Source: an uncultured Collinsella sp.
GTDB lineage: Bacteria > Actinomycetota > Coriobacteriia > Coriobacteriales > Coriobacteriaceae
Assembly: GCA_958350755.1 (NCBI GenBank)
Contig: CATWID010000006.1
Coordinates: 1 to 64,000, forward strand
Direction of reading: 5' to 3'
Length of the DNA: 64,000 nucleotides
In this document: piece by piece, positions 42,836-51,410 of the stretch
Layout: each line of letters opens with the position of its first letter
Numbering within the stretch: the first letter of the stretch is position 1
Made by a program: the position numbers and the translations under genes
The notes under the pieces: generated by a model
What the model saw: only the letters and a program-made list of their open reading frames with translations
Told to the model about the DNA's origin: nothing
Databases searched by the model: none

Positions 42836-43657
42836 ATGCTCAACGACCTCTACCATATGCTTGACCCCGTCGCGATTTCGGCGGGGCCCATCACCATCTA
42901 CTGGTACGGCTTGGCCTATGTGGTCGGAGCTCTGCTCACGGCGGTCGTCATGTACCGCACGCAGCGCCGCTGGGGTTTCGACATCACGATTGACGACCTG
43001 ACGAGCGTCGTGGTCGGCGTGGTCTTTGGCCTTATCATTGGCGCCCGCCTGTTCTACGTCATCTTTTATGGCGACGGCTACTACTGGGCGCACCCGCTCG
43101 AGATCTTTGCCACCAACGAAGGCGGCATGAGTTTCCACGGCGGCCTGGTGGGCGGCATTATCGGCGGCATCATCGTGTGCCGCATGTATAAGCTCGACGC
43201 ATGGACTCTGGCAGACCTTGCCGTCATCGGCGCGCCGCTGGCCTTGTGTCTGGGCCGTTGTGCCAACTTTGTCAACGGTGAGCTGTGGGGCAAGCCGACC
43301 GATCTGCCCTGGGGTGTGGTCTTTGGCGGGACTGCGGGCGATATGCCGCGTCACCCCTCCCAACTCTACGAGGCATTTCTTGAGGGCATTGTGCTCTTCT
43401 GCATCCTGCAGGTGCTCAGCCGCAAAAAGCCGCTGCTGCCCCAGGGCACGTTTATGGGCGTGTTTGTGATGGGTTACGGCATCGTCCGCTTCCTCGTCGA
43501 GTTCGTGCGCGTGCCCGATGCCCAGCTGGGTTATCTGCTTGGTGGCGTCATCACCATGGGTCAGCTGCTGAGCCTGCCGCTCGTAATCGCGGGCCTGGCG
43601 CTCATCATCTTTGCTCGTCGCCGCAACCAGCCCCAGCGCGTCTACCTGGACGCCTAA
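42836..43657 (+). CDS. lgt: Prolipoprotein diacylglyceryl transferase
   Basis: Membrane enzyme that attaches diacylglycerol from phosphatidylglycerol to the lipobox cysteine of prolipoproteins, such as the importer binding protein at 14738. It has 273 residues and about seven membrane segments. The Lgt signature is GRCANFVNGELWGKPT (consensus G-R-x-x-N-F-x-N-x-E), and HGGLVGG and HPSQLYEAFLEG hold conserved His, Gln and Glu. The ATG at 42836 follows AGGGGGATCGAT; the frame is open for 20 codons upstream without a site. It ends inside a GGGACAG-type palindrome. Confidence 0.95.
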   Translation: MLNDLYHMLDPVAISAGPITIYWYGLAYVVGALLTAVVMYRTQRRWGFDITIDDLTSVVVGVVFGLIIGARLFYVIFYGDGYYWAHPLEIFATNEGGMSFHGGLVGGIIGGIIVCRMYKLDAWTLADLAVIGAPLALCLGRCANFVNGELWGKPTDLPWGVVFGGTAGDMPRHPSQLYEAFLEGIVLFCILQVLSRKKPLLPQGTFMGVFVMGYGIVRFLVEFVRVPDAQLGYLLGGVITMGQLLSLPLVIAGLALIIFARRRNQPQRVYLDA

Positions 43658-43692
43658 CCACCACAAAGGGGACAGGCACCTTTGTGGTGGTT
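43656..43692. repeat. GGGACAG-core palindrome, type B copy 2
   Basis: AACCACCACAAAGG (43656-43669) and its complement end at 43692 around GGACAGGCA. It starts inside the lgt stop codon. A degenerate copy is at 15853. Confidence 0.85.
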
Positions 43693-43734
43693 CGCTGGGC
43701 AACGATGACAGAACCGTAACGTTTCCCCAGATAA

Positions 43735-43771
43735 AACCTGCTAAAATAAACCTGTCCCTTTTTGGCGGGTT
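43735..43771 (-). repeat. GGGACAG-core palindrome, type A copy 4, inverted orientation
   Basis: On the minus strand this reads AACCCGCCAAAAAGGGACAG then GTTTATTTTAGCAGGTT, and continues TTATCTGGGGAAACGTTA, matching the copies at 1004 and 48591 including their 3' flank. It lies 20 bases before the next gene. Confidence 0.85.
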
Positions 43772-43792
43772 TCTAGAAAGGCTTTTTGGACT

Positions 43793-45976
43793 GTGAAGGA
43801 TTCCGATCTCTCCACAACGGCTGCGCGCGACGCGGCCCGCATCGTCTGGTTTAAGCGCTACCCCGCCAAGCAGACGCTCATCGCATTTCTGCTCGCGCTG
43901 TTGGCGACCACGGCGTTTTCCATCGATCCCGCCCCGGTGTCGAGCAACGCAGTCTTGGCGATTGACCCCAAAGCCTCTGGCATGCTGTACGTGTGCTACG
44001 AGGTGCTTCTCTCGTTTGCCGGCCACACCGACGCGGTCATGCTGCTTGCGCTTGCCTGCTTGCTCACGCTGCCGTTTCGCTACGTGTTCTTTGGCCGTGG
44101 CGACACCTGGCGTCCGTCGATCATTCTGCCGTCGCTGTTCTTCGCCATCTGCATGGTGTTCGGCCGCAGCTACGACCTCACCGACTCGGCCGAGATTGTT
44201 CTTGGCGACAAGGCCCGCATCATCTGCGCCTGGATTGGCGGCGCGGGCTGGATGCTCCTAGCGATCGTGGCCTTCTATCTGGCTTTTGAGTGTCTAGATT
44301 GGCTGAGCTCTCGGCGCATCCTGTTTTCCGAGGCGCACTTTGGCCGCATATGGCGTGTGGCTCACGCCGTGCTCTCGGTCCATCCCTTTGCCGGGCCCTT
44401 CCTGGTGCTTATGATCGCCTGGGCGCCCACGCTCATCGCTTCGCTGCCCGGCCTTTTTATGGGAGATACGGGTGCGCAGATTCGCCAGTGGTTCAACTAT
44501 CCCAATGGCACGAGCGACTACCTGCGCCTACTCAACCCCAACGTGCTGCTCAACGGGCATCATCCCGTAGTGCACACGGCCATTATCGGCTCGTGCGTTC
44601 AGCTGGGGCTTTCGCTGTTCAACAGCGCTAACGCGGGCCTCATCATCTATACCTGCGCTCAGTTTGTCATCACGGCTGCCTGCATGGCCTATTCCATCTC
44701 GTCGCTGCGCAAACTGGGCGTGAGCCTGCCGGTTCGCGGTGCGATCCTGCTGTTCTTTGCGTTTATGCCGATGTTCTCTAACTACGCGGCCCTGCTTACC
44801 AAAGACGTGCTCTTTGCCGACGCGTTTTTGGTGCTGCTGGTACAGACCGTCAAGCTCGTGGCATGTGGCTTGCCCCGTCGTGATGCCAATGTCGAGCGAG
44901 CGGGCGAGAAAGCCCCCGTGCTCTTTGCGCGCCACGACTGGCTGTTGCTTGCGCTGGCTGCCATGGGTTCCACGTTTTTGCGCAATGGAGGCCTGGTGTT
45001 TCCCCTGGCGGTATGCGTAATCGCGGCGGCGTTTTGCGCATGGGATGTACATGTCGCTCGTCGCGCGGCTAAGCAGACGGGCACCGCGGTCTCATGCGCC
45101 ACACCGCGCTTCCGCTGGGTTGGCGTCCTCGCGGTACTCGCGCTCTGCCTTGCCTCTAATATGTACTTCACCAAGGTCTTTATGCCGGCGCACGACATCA
45201 CGCCTGGTTCCAAGCGCGAAATCCTCTCGATTCCGTTCCAACAGACGGCTCGTTTCGTCCAAAAGCACGACGGCCTCAACTCGGGCGTCAACCCTACGGT
45301 TAAGGAGGACGGCACTATCGTGGAGGCACCCTGCGACGGTTTGGTGACCGATGAGGAGCGCGCCGTGATCGATCGCGTGCTCAAGTACGAGAACCTGGGC
45401 CGCCGCTACAACCCCGACAAGTCCGATGCCGTCAAGAACTGCTTTAACGAGTACGCCTCGCAGGAGGACATCAAGGCCTATTTTGAGGTCTGGGCGCAGA
45501 TGTTCAAAAAGGATCCCGAGTGCTATATCTCGGCGCTCATCAATAACTATTACGGCTACTTTTATCCGAGCGCGCGCGATGCCTGGGTCTACAGCACGGC
45601 GCGTAGTGCCGAGATCATGGCGCGTCCCGACAACCTCAAGTACTTCGACTTCCATCCGGTTGACAGCAACGTGGTGCGCTGGTGCGACCACCTGATCAAT
45701 CTGTACCGTGTGGCGGTGCAGCGCATCCCGTTTATTTCGCTCACCATGAGCTCGGCCACCTATGTGTGGATTATGATCGCCGTGGTGGTCTACCTGCTGC
45801 GTCGTCATTCATGGCGTGCGCTGGCGATCTGGGTGCCGCTGTTGGGCGTGCTCGCCGTGTGCCTGATTGGTCCGTGCAACGGCTCGACCTACATGCGCTA
45901 CCTGTATCCGGTCATCGCCTGCATGCCCTTCGCCATCGGCGCCACCGTCACCCGCAGTGACTTCCTCTGGTCCTAA
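43793..45976 (+). CDS. DUF6020-like polytopic membrane protein
   Basis: A 727-residue membrane protein with roughly 12-14 hydrophobic segments and a soluble extracytoplasmic portion (about 490-640, with FARFV-type QTARFVQKHDG, YENLGRRYNPDKSDAVKNCF, DIKAYFEVWAQMFKKDPECY). The layout, including SLPGLFMGDTGAQIRQWFNYP, NGHHPVVHTAIIGS and KDVLFADAFL, resembles the DUF6020/GT-C-like glycosyltransferase group of Gram-positive bacteria. These probably transfer sugars or lipid-linked groups at the outer face of the membrane, but no reaction is proven. The start is GTG at 43793, preceded by AGAAAGG. A GGGACAG palindrome lies directly upstream. Confidence 0.75.
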   Translation: MKDSDLSTTAARDAARIVWFKRYPAKQTLIAFLLALLATTAFSIDPAPVSSNAVLAIDPKASGMLYVCYEVLLSFAGHTDAVMLLALACLLTLPFRYVFFGRGDTWRPSIILPSLFFAICMVFGRSYDLTDSAEIVLGDKARIICAWIGGAGWMLLAIVAFYLAFECLDWLSSRRILFSEAHFGRIWRVAHAVLSVHPFAGPFLVLMIAWAPTLIASLPGLFMGDTGAQIRQWFNYPNGTSDYLRLLNPNVLLNGHHPVVHTAIIGSCVQLGLSLFNSANAGLIIYTCAQFVITAACMAYSISSLRKLGVSLPVRGAILLFFAFMPMFSNYAALLTKDVLFADAFLVLLVQTVKLVACGLPRRDANVERAGEKAPVLFARHDWLLLALAAMGSTFLRNGGLVFPLAVCVIAAAFCAWDVHVARRAAKQTGTAVSCATPRFRWVGVLAVLALCLASNMYFTKVFMPAHDITPGSKREILSIPFQQTARFVQKHDGLNSGVNPTVKEDGTIVEAPCDGLVTDEERAVIDRVLKYENLGRRYNPDKSDAVKNCFNEYASQEDIKAYFEVWAQMFKKDPECYISALINNYYGYFYPSARDAWVYSTARSAEIMARPDNLKYFDFHPVDSNVVRWCDHLINLYRVAVQRIPFISLTMSSATYVWIMIAVVVYLLRRHSWRALAIWVPLLGVLAVCLIGPCNGSTYMRYLYPVIACMPFAIGATVTRSDFLWS

Positions 45977-46012
45977 CCTGGTGCATTGGGGTCAGGTTTC
46001 TTTGCTGCACCA
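45976..46012. repeat. GGGACAG-related palindrome, variant arms
   Basis: TGGTGCA (45979-45985) and TGCACCA (46006-46012) enclose GGGGTCAGGTTTC, a one-base variant of the core shared by the other elements. It starts right at the stop of the upstream gene, as other copies do. Confidence 0.6.
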
Positions 46013-46143
46013 AAGGGCCCATCATCACGACGCCTTCATTTTGGGGTTTATCTTGCAGGTCAGTAGGTATATCATAACGACGTTTGTTTATATTGCCCGA
46101 GCATCTGCGCTGGGCTTTAGGTCGAAACCGATAGGAGACACGT

Positions 46144-46950
46144 ATGTCCGGACACTCTAAGTGGGCCACAACCAAGCATCGTAAGGGCGCGCAGGACGCC
46201 AAGCGTTCCGCCCTCTTCTCCAAGCTCAGCCGCAACATCACCGTTGCTGCCCGTCTCGGCGGTGACCCGCTGCCCGAGAACAACGCCAGCCTCGCCGCTG
46301 CCGTTGCCAAGGCCAAGGCTCAGTCCATGCCTAAGGACAAGATCAAGTCCGCTATCGACAAGGCTTTTGGTTCGGGTGCTGACGCCGCCGTCTACGAGAA
46401 CATCGTGTACGAGGGCTACGGTCCCGCCGGTGTCGCCGTCTACGTCGACTGCCTGACCGACAACCGCAACCGTACCGCCGCTGATGTCCGTTCCGCCTTC
46501 TCCCACGCTGGTGGCAACCTGGGCACCTCCGGCTCCGTCGCCTTCCAGTTTGAGCGCAAGGGCCAGATCGTCGTCGCCAAGGAGATCCTGGACGAGAACG
46601 CCAAGAAGGAGACCATGATCGCCAACGGTGCTGCCGGTGACGAGGATGAGTTCATGATGGCCATCGCCGAGGCCGGTGGCGAGGACTACGAGGATGCCGG
46701 CGAGGAGTGGATCGTCTGGACTGCTGCCAACGACGTCATGGCTGTCTCCAAGGCGCTCGAGGAGCAGGGCGTCCAGGTCAAGGGTTCCGAGACCACCATG
46801 GTCCCGACCACCCCGACCGAGGTCTCTGGTACCGACGCCAAGAAGGTCCAGCGCCTCATCGACCGTCTTGAGGAGCTCGACGACGTCCAGGATGTTTACA
46901 GCACCATGGACATGACCGACGAGGTCATCGCTGCCCTCGAGGAGGAGTAG
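46144..46950 (+). CDS. yebC: YebC/PmpR/TACO1 family protein
   Basis: A 268-residue member of the YebC family, once annotated as a DNA-binding regulator. More recent work on the family links some members to translation of proline stretches. The conserved start is MSGHSKWATTKHRKGAQDAKRSALFSKLSRNI, followed by GGDPLPENNASLAAAVAKAKAQSMPKDKI and the YEGYGPAGVAVYVDCLTDNRNRT block. The C terminus differs somewhat from Proteobacterial members (TTMVPTTPTEVSGTDAKKVQRL). It has strongly optimised codons, as expected for a highly expressed gene. The ATG follows GATAGGAGACACGT. It stands alone before a good terminator. Confidence 0.95.
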   Translation: MSGHSKWATTKHRKGAQDAKRSALFSKLSRNITVAARLGGDPLPENNASLAAAVAKAKAQSMPKDKIKSAIDKAFGSGADAAVYENIVYEGYGPAGVAVYVDCLTDNRNRTAADVRSAFSHAGGNLGTSGSVAFQFERKGQIVVAKEILDENAKKETMIANGAAGDEDEFMMAIAEAGGEDYEDAGEEWIVWTAANDVMAVSKALEEQGVQVKGSETTMVPTTPTEVSGTDAKKVQRLIDRLEELDDVQDVYSTMDMTDEVIAALEEE

Positions 46951-47020
46951 CGCTCGCACGGGTTAAGCCGTGCATATCTGGGCATAATGAAGCGAGCATG
47001 CAAGCCTCGTGGAATAGATG

Positions 47021-47060
47021 AGCCGGATCCGCGTGCGTAGAGCACCGGACCCGGCTCTTT
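47021..47060 (+). terminator. Terminator after yebC
   Basis: AGCCGGATCCG (47021-47031) pairs with CGGACCCGGCT (47046-47056) with one mismatch, followed by CTTTT. TATAAT at 47061-47066 lies right behind it and could be the -10 of the next operon, though no good -35 is seen. Confidence 0.8.
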
Positions 47061-47116
47061 TATAATGATGCGAACCGTTTTGCATTTCGAGAGCCGAGAT
47101 TTGAAGGGAGCGCCGC

Positions 47117-47662
47117 GTGCGCGTACTCAAACGAGCCCTAGCGATCGTGTATCTTGCCGCCACCATCGTGGCGCTGGGTACGCTTGTCTGCCAGTTTTGG
47201 GGGCCGTATACGTATCGCTTTATGCTGCTGATGCGCGACCCCATGCCGCGCATCGTCGTCACGGCGTGCGCCGGCGTCGTGGCGATCGGCGTGCTGGTAA
47301 GCTTTTTCCGCCTGATGTTCGCCCGTCGCGAACCGTCCTGCGTGCATCCGGCGGGGGAGCGCAATATCGAGGTTACCCTTGCGGCGCTTTCTTCGTGCGC
47401 CAGGGCTGCTGCCGAGCGTGACGACCGCGTGATGGTCGAGCATGTCGAGGCCCGCGTCCAAGGCTCCGACGATTCGCACGTCCGTTTTAAGGTCGAGGCC
47501 ATCGCGCTCGATGATAAGGACGTTGCCGCTCTTGCCACCTCGATGCAGCAGCGCATCGAGAAGGCCTGCGACACCATGCTCGGCACGCCGGGTACGACCG
47601 CGCGTGTCCGTTTTTTGCCGTCCAAGACTACCGTCCAGACCGTGGAGGTTTCCGGTGAGTGA
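47117..47662 (+). CDS. amaP: AmaP-like alkaline-shock membrane anchor protein
   Basis: A 181-residue protein with two N-terminal membrane segments (about residues 8-29 and 45-66) and a soluble C-terminal domain. It precedes a DUF2273 gene and an Asp23 gene, the order amaP-DUF2273-asp23 known from Gram-positive bacteria, in which AmaP anchors Asp23 to the membrane. The sequence is weakly conserved, so the call relies on order and topology. The start is GTG at 47117, after GAAGGGAG. It overlaps the next gene by eight bases. Confidence 0.75.
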   Translation: MRVLKRALAIVYLAATIVALGTLVCQFWGPYTYRFMLLMRDPMPRIVVTACAGVVAIGVLVSFFRLMFARREPSCVHPAGERNIEVTLAALSSCARAAAERDDRVMVEHVEARVQGSDDSHVRFKVEAIALDDKDVAALATSMQQRIEKACDTMLGTPGTTARVRFLPSKTTVQTVEVSGE

Positions 47663-48032
47663 TACCAATCAAGATAAGACCGCTCGTACGCCGCGCCTGA
47701 CGATTGACCAGAGCGCCACGTCGGCGAGCGAACCTGTTGATTCCAAAGCAGAGGCAACCGAGTTACAAGACGCGGCAGCCGCGGATTTTGACGAGGCTAT
47801 GGGTCTCATCAAGGGTACGGGCGCTGCCATCTGGAGCTATGCTGTGCGTCATCCCAACACCACGCTCGGCGCCGTCGCCGGCTTTATCCTCGCCGTGTTG
47901 GTGCTCACGTTGGGCCTGTGGGACACGCTCGTCATTGCATTCTTCGTGCTGATCGGCGCCGTAATTGGTCAGATCCGCGACGGCGAGAACGGGATCGTCA
48001 ACTTCTTCGGCCGTCTGTTTAGCGGCCGCTAA
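47655..48032 (+). CDS. DUF2273 family small membrane protein
   Basis: A 125-residue protein whose first 65 residues are acidic and soluble (SDTNQDKTARTPRLTIDQSATSASEP) and whose second half has the DUF2273 pattern: a hydrophobic hairpin (NTTLGAVAGFILAVLVLTLGLWDTLVIAFFVLIGAVIGQ) and IRDGENGIVNFFGRLFSGR. Members accompany amaP and asp23. The GTG start at 47655 follows GGAGGTTT and lies inside the end of amaP, so the two are translationally coupled. The long soluble N terminus is not usual for this short family and may be lineage-specific. Confidence 0.85.
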   Translation: MSDTNQDKTARTPRLTIDQSATSASEPVDSKAEATELQDAAAADFDEAMGLIKGTGAAIWSYAVRHPNTTLGAVAGFILAVLVLTLGLWDTLVIAFFVLIGAVIGQIRDGENGIVNFFGRLFSGR

Positions 48033-48076
48033 TATGTATTCGACTGTCGCATCCGCGGCAGGCATAAGGAGGAACC

Positions 48077-48592
48077 ATGGCTTTTAATACGAAGGTCGAT
48101 GTAGCCGATACCGAGCTCGAGGAGAACGAGGCGGTCGTCGCCGAAGCTGAGGATGTGACGCTCGAGGATGAGGCTCTCGTCGAGGCCGAGTCCGATACGG
48201 ATGAGGATGACGAGGAAGCGGACGAGTCCGAGGACTCGCTCACCTATTCCAACGGCGTGATCGAGAAAATCGTCGCCATGGCCACCCGCGAGGTGCCGCA
48301 CGTTCTGGGCATGAAGGGTAACCTCATGCACTTTGTGCAGGAGCAGTTTGGTGCCGAGAACCTGACCAAGGGCGTGACGGTCGAGGTCACCGATGACAAT
48401 CGCGTGGTCGTCAACATCTCCGTCATCATCGAGTACGGCGCCTATGCGCCCGCGATCTTCGACGATGTCAAGGCGCGTGTCACCGAGCGCCTTGCCGCGA
48501 TGACCGGCCTTGAGGTGGCGGGCGTCAACCTGCGCATCGAGGACGTCATCACCCCCGAGGAGTACGAGCATCGCACCAGCCAGCACGAATAA
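48077..48592 (+). CDS. asp23: Asp23/Gls24 family envelope stress response protein
   Basis: A 171-residue protein. Residues 1-55 are very acidic and low-complexity (ELEENEAVVAEAEDVTLEDE and a DEDDEEADESED run). The Asp23 domain follows (about 56-160), with YSNGVIEKIVAMATREVPHVLGMKG, VTVEVTDDNRVVVNISVIIEYG and VTERLAAMTGLEVAGVNLRIEDV. Asp23 proteins sit under the membrane, held by AmaP, and help maintain the cell envelope. The ATG follows AAGGAGGAACC. It is the last gene of the cluster and is followed by a type A palindrome and a terminator. Confidence 0.92.
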   Translation: MAFNTKVDVADTELEENEAVVAEAEDVTLEDEALVEAESDTDEDDEEADESEDSLTYSNGVIEKIVAMATREVPHVLGMKGNLMHFVQEQFGAENLTKGVTVEVTDDNRVVVNISVIIEYGAYAPAIFDDVKARVTERLAAMTGLEVAGVNLRIEDVITPEEYEHRTSQHE

Positions 48593-48627
48593 CCTTCCAA
48601 AAAGGGACAGGTTTGTTTTGGCAGGTT
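48591..48627 (+). repeat. GGGACAG-core palindrome, type A copy 3
   Basis: AACCTTCCAAAAAGGGACAG followed by GTTTGTTTTGGCAGGTT; the left arm has one mismatch to the right. The next bases, TTATCTGCGAAAACGTTAAA, match the flank of the inverted copy at 43735. It begins in the asp23 stop codon, like copy 1 in the aminopeptidase stop. Confidence 0.85.
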
Positions 48628-48646
48628 TTATCTGCGAAAACGTTAA

Positions 48647-48686
48647 ACGGCCGACCGCGCAAGCAAAAGCGTGGCCGGCCGTTTCT
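48647..48686 (+). terminator. Terminator of the asp23 cluster
   Basis: ACGGCCGACCGCGC (48647-48660) pairs with GCGTGGCCGGCCGT (48669-48682) with two mismatches, followed by TTCT. Confidence 0.7.
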
Positions 48687-48798
48687 GTACGCTCCCGATG
48701 TAGTCATACCGCTCGTCTAACTAAGGGTTGCAATCCCCACGTTCCGCGTTACTCTAATGGGCGCATTGTTTCCAAATTGTTAACGAGGGGTTGCCGTA

Positions 48799-49821
48799 AT
48801 GGCCGACGAGCACGAAACAGAAAGCAAGGCATGGGCAATTGAGGCCGCCGCGGCAGAGGCGGCGTCGCGTGCTGCCGAGGAGGCGCATCGTCCTCCCGTA
48901 GTGCCGATGGAGCGCGTGGTCGATCGCGATGTTATCGAGCGGGGCGAGCGCGCTGGTCGCAAGCGCAGCCAGGAGCCGGGCTTTCCGCGCTTTTTTGCCG
49001 AGCTCAATTTGGGCCTGATCCTCACGGCCTTTGCCATCGTCGCGTTTAAAACACCTAATCACTTTGCTTTTGGCGGCACCTCGGGCGTGTCGGTCATTCT
49101 GTCCACGCTGTTCCCGACCCTGCCCGTCGGCGTCTTTATGTGGATTATCAATGCGGTGCTCGTCATCCTGGGCTTTATCTTTTTGGAGCGCAAGGCAATC
49201 CTGTGGAGTGTCTTTGCCTCGTTTGCGCTGTCCGCCTATGTTTCGCTGTTTGAGCTCTTTATTCCGACCGATGTCTCGATGACGGGCGATATGTGGCTCG
49301 ACCTGTGCTTTGCCGTGATTCTGCCGGCGCTCGGCAGCGCTATCGTCTTTGATATTGGTGCCTCGACGGGCGGCACGGACATTCTCGCCATGATCCTCAA
49401 ACGTCGCACGACGCTCGAGATTGGCCGCGCCCTGCTACTGGTCGACATCGGCATCGTGACCATCGCGGCCTTCTTGTACGGCCCGCGCGTCGGTCTGTAT
49501 TGCGTGCTTGGCCTGTTTGCCAAGACGCTCGTGGTCGACAAGGCCATCGAGAGCATTCACCTGCGCAAAGTCTGCACAGTCATTTGTTCCGAGCCCCTTA
49601 AGGTCGAGGAGTTTATCGTCAAGCATCTCAACCGTACGGCGACTATCAGCCGCGGCTACGGTGCTTTCTCGGGCAAGTGCGTGACGGTGATCATGAGCGT
49701 GCTAAGCCGTCGCGAGGCCGTGCAACTGCGTCGCTACGCGCGCGAGATCGATCCGGGTGCCTTTATCACGATTGTCGACAGCTCCGAGATCGTCGGCAAG
49801 GGTTTCCGCGGAACGAACTAA
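48799..49821 (+). CDS. YitT family membrane protein
   Basis: A 340-residue protein of the YitT/DUF161 family. The first 65 residues are a soluble Ala/Glu-rich extension. About five membrane segments follow with HFAFGGTSGVSVILSTL, VFMWIINAVLVILGFIFLERKAILWSVFASF and IVFDIGASTGGTDILAMIL, the family's Gly-rich pattern. The C-terminal DUF2179 domain (about 255-335, CTVICSEPLKVEEFIVKHLNRTATISRGYGAFSG) is cytoplasmic and may bind a small ligand. Function is unknown, although transport or sensing has been suggested for the family. The ATG follows GAGGGG. It is a single transcription unit after the asp23 cluster. Confidence 0.9.
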   Translation: MADEHETESKAWAIEAAAAEAASRAAEEAHRPPVVPMERVVDRDVIERGERAGRKRSQEPGFPRFFAELNLGLILTAFAIVAFKTPNHFAFGGTSGVSVILSTLFPTLPVGVFMWIINAVLVILGFIFLERKAILWSVFASFALSAYVSLFELFIPTDVSMTGDMWLDLCFAVILPALGSAIVFDIGASTGGTDILAMILKRRTTLEIGRALLLVDIGIVTIAAFLYGPRVGLYCVLGLFAKTLVVDKAIESIHLRKVCTVICSEPLKVEEFIVKHLNRTATISRGYGAFSGKCVTVIMSVLSRREAVQLRRYAREIDPGAFITIVDSSEIVGKGFRGTN

Positions 49822-49971
49822 CGCGGTCGAGCTTATCAAACAATCGAATAGCGCCCTGCGCATTGCAAATGCGTCATGTTGGAGTATTTGTCCCCACATT
49901 GGGTGATAATGATGCCAAAGACATCGTTTGCGATCCAGATGATTCGCTCAAGATACGAAGGGATGATCTCG

Positions 49972-51270
49972 ATGTTCTGTTCGCAGTGTGGTGCCCCCAT
50001 GGGCGACAACGATAAGTTCTGTGGTGCGTGTGGTGCCCCCAATGCCGGTGCCGCAGCCTCTGCCCCTCAGGGTCAGCCCCAGCAGTTTGTTCCGCAACCG
50101 CCCGTGGCGAATGCGTCCAAGGGCTGTGTGGCTCAGGCGTTTGAGGACATGACCAAGACGCCGGGCGTGCTGCAGCGCGTGTGCCAGATCGCCTTTTTGC
50201 CGGCGCTGATTTGTGTTGTGTCGGTGCTCGTGCTGTTCATTCCCGTTATCGGCGGTATCGCGGCTGCCATCGGCTTTTTGGCAGCTTGCATTGCGAGCGT
50301 GTGTGGTTCCGGCTTTGGTATTGAGTGGGGTCGCGATCTGTCGCTCAAGGTTGATGACGGTATGGATCGTCCACTCATGCGTTCCACGTCGTTTGGCCTC
50401 GGAGTCTTTTCGAGCGTTATCTCGGTCGTGCTCGAGGTTATCGCTGCCATTCCCGTTATCGGTGTAGTGCTTTCGCTGGTGGAGAGCGTGGTAATTGGCG
50501 CCGCGGGCTCGTATTCGTATTACGGCTCTTATGCACTCGAGGCAGCGCTGTTCGGCTCGCTTGGCCTGCTTGTCCTGGCTATGATTGCCACGGCGGTCTT
50601 GGGGGTCTTCTTTAAGATGTTCGCCGACATTGCCGTGATGCACTTTGCGGTGACCGGTCGTGTCGAGAGCGCGTTTTCGCTCGATAAGGTCTGGGCGGCC
50701 TTTAAGCACAACAAGACCAAACTGTTCTGTGCTTCGTTCCTTCCCGAGTTTTTGACGGGCCTGGTCGCCAACGTTGTCACCTGGATCCTGACGTTCGTCT
50801 TTGGCACCATTGCCTCTGTCGGTATGTATAGCTACTACTACCGTCCTACGGCTATTGAGGCGCTTGTTACCGGCGGTGGCATCACGCTCGTATTGTTCTT
50901 GGTGCTGACGGCGTTTGTCACGGTATTCCTCACGGTCTTTGGCAAGATGCTCAAGCACCGTGCCGTTGGCTATTGGGTTGCGCGCTACGCAAGCGAGTGG
51001 GCCGACGAGGACAAGGACGACGTCCTGACCTTTGTGCTGCCGTTTGAGAAGAAGTCTGCTCCGGCTGGTTTTAGCGCCGACGCAGCGCCCGTATCCGATT
51101 CCGCTGCGGCGCCCGAGTCCGAGCCCGCGCCCGAGCCCGAGCCCGCGCCTGAGCCCGAGCCTGCGCCTGAGCCCGAGCCCATGCCGGAACCGGAGCCCGA
51201 GCCCATGCCGGAACCGGAGCCCGAGCCCGAGCCTGCACCAAGCTCCGACGAGGACCCGCAGGACGAGTAG
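49972..51270 (+). CDS. Zinc-ribbon DUF4013-like membrane protein with Pro-Glu tail
   Basis: A 432-residue protein. The N terminus is a double-Cys zinc ribbon (MFCSQCGAP and FCGACGAPN). A DUF4013-like membrane region follows with about six hydrophobic segments between residues 65 and 325, containing the GFGIEWGRDLSLKVDDGMDRPLM loop and the GKMLKHRAVGYWVARYASEW end. The tail (about 365-432) is an acidic low-complexity stretch of Pro-Glu dipeptides (PEPEPAPEPEP). The repeated 12-base DNA unit that encodes it could vary in copy number. The function is unknown. The ATG at 49972 was preferred over ATGATC at 49963 because AAGGG sits nine bases before it. Confidence 0.8.
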   Translation: MFCSQCGAPMGDNDKFCGACGAPNAGAAASAPQGQPQQFVPQPPVANASKGCVAQAFEDMTKTPGVLQRVCQIAFLPALICVVSVLVLFIPVIGGIAAAIGFLAACIASVCGSGFGIEWGRDLSLKVDDGMDRPLMRSTSFGLGVFSSVISVVLEVIAAIPVIGVVLSLVESVVIGAAGSYSYYGSYALEAALFGSLGLLVLAMIATAVLGVFFKMFADIAVMHFAVTGRVESAFSLDKVWAAFKHNKTKLFCASFLPEFLTGLVANVVTWILTFVFGTIASVGMYSYYYRPTAIEALVTGGGITLVLFLVLTAFVTVFLTVFGKMLKHRAVGYWVARYASEWADEDKDDVLTFVLPFEKKSAPAGFSADAAPVSDSAAAPESEPAPEPEPAPEPEPAPEPEPMPEPEPEPMPEPEPEPEPAPSSDEDPQDE

Positions 51271-51330
51271 CCCTGCCGCCTGCCATTTGGGGACGGGGTA
51301 GAAACGGTAGAAATAGCGCTTGACAAATGA

Positions 51331-51366
51331 GCGGGGGCGGACGTGTCGAAACGTCCGCCCCCGCTT
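51331..51366. terminator. Bidirectional terminator between convergent genes
   Basis: GCGGGGGCGGACGT (51331-51344) pairs perfectly with ACGTCCGCCCCCGC (51351-51364) around a six-base loop. It separates the zinc-ribbon gene and the M20 amidohydrolase gene. Confidence 0.85.
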
Positions 51367-51410
51367 TGATATCGCGATGTGGCTATGACTGCGAGATGGC
51401 CGCGAATCGA

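Noticed and set aside
42836..45976. Possible operon from lgt to the DUF6020 gene
   Set aside because: Two different palindromes separate them, and the second gene has its own GTG start with a site, so joint transcription is not supported.
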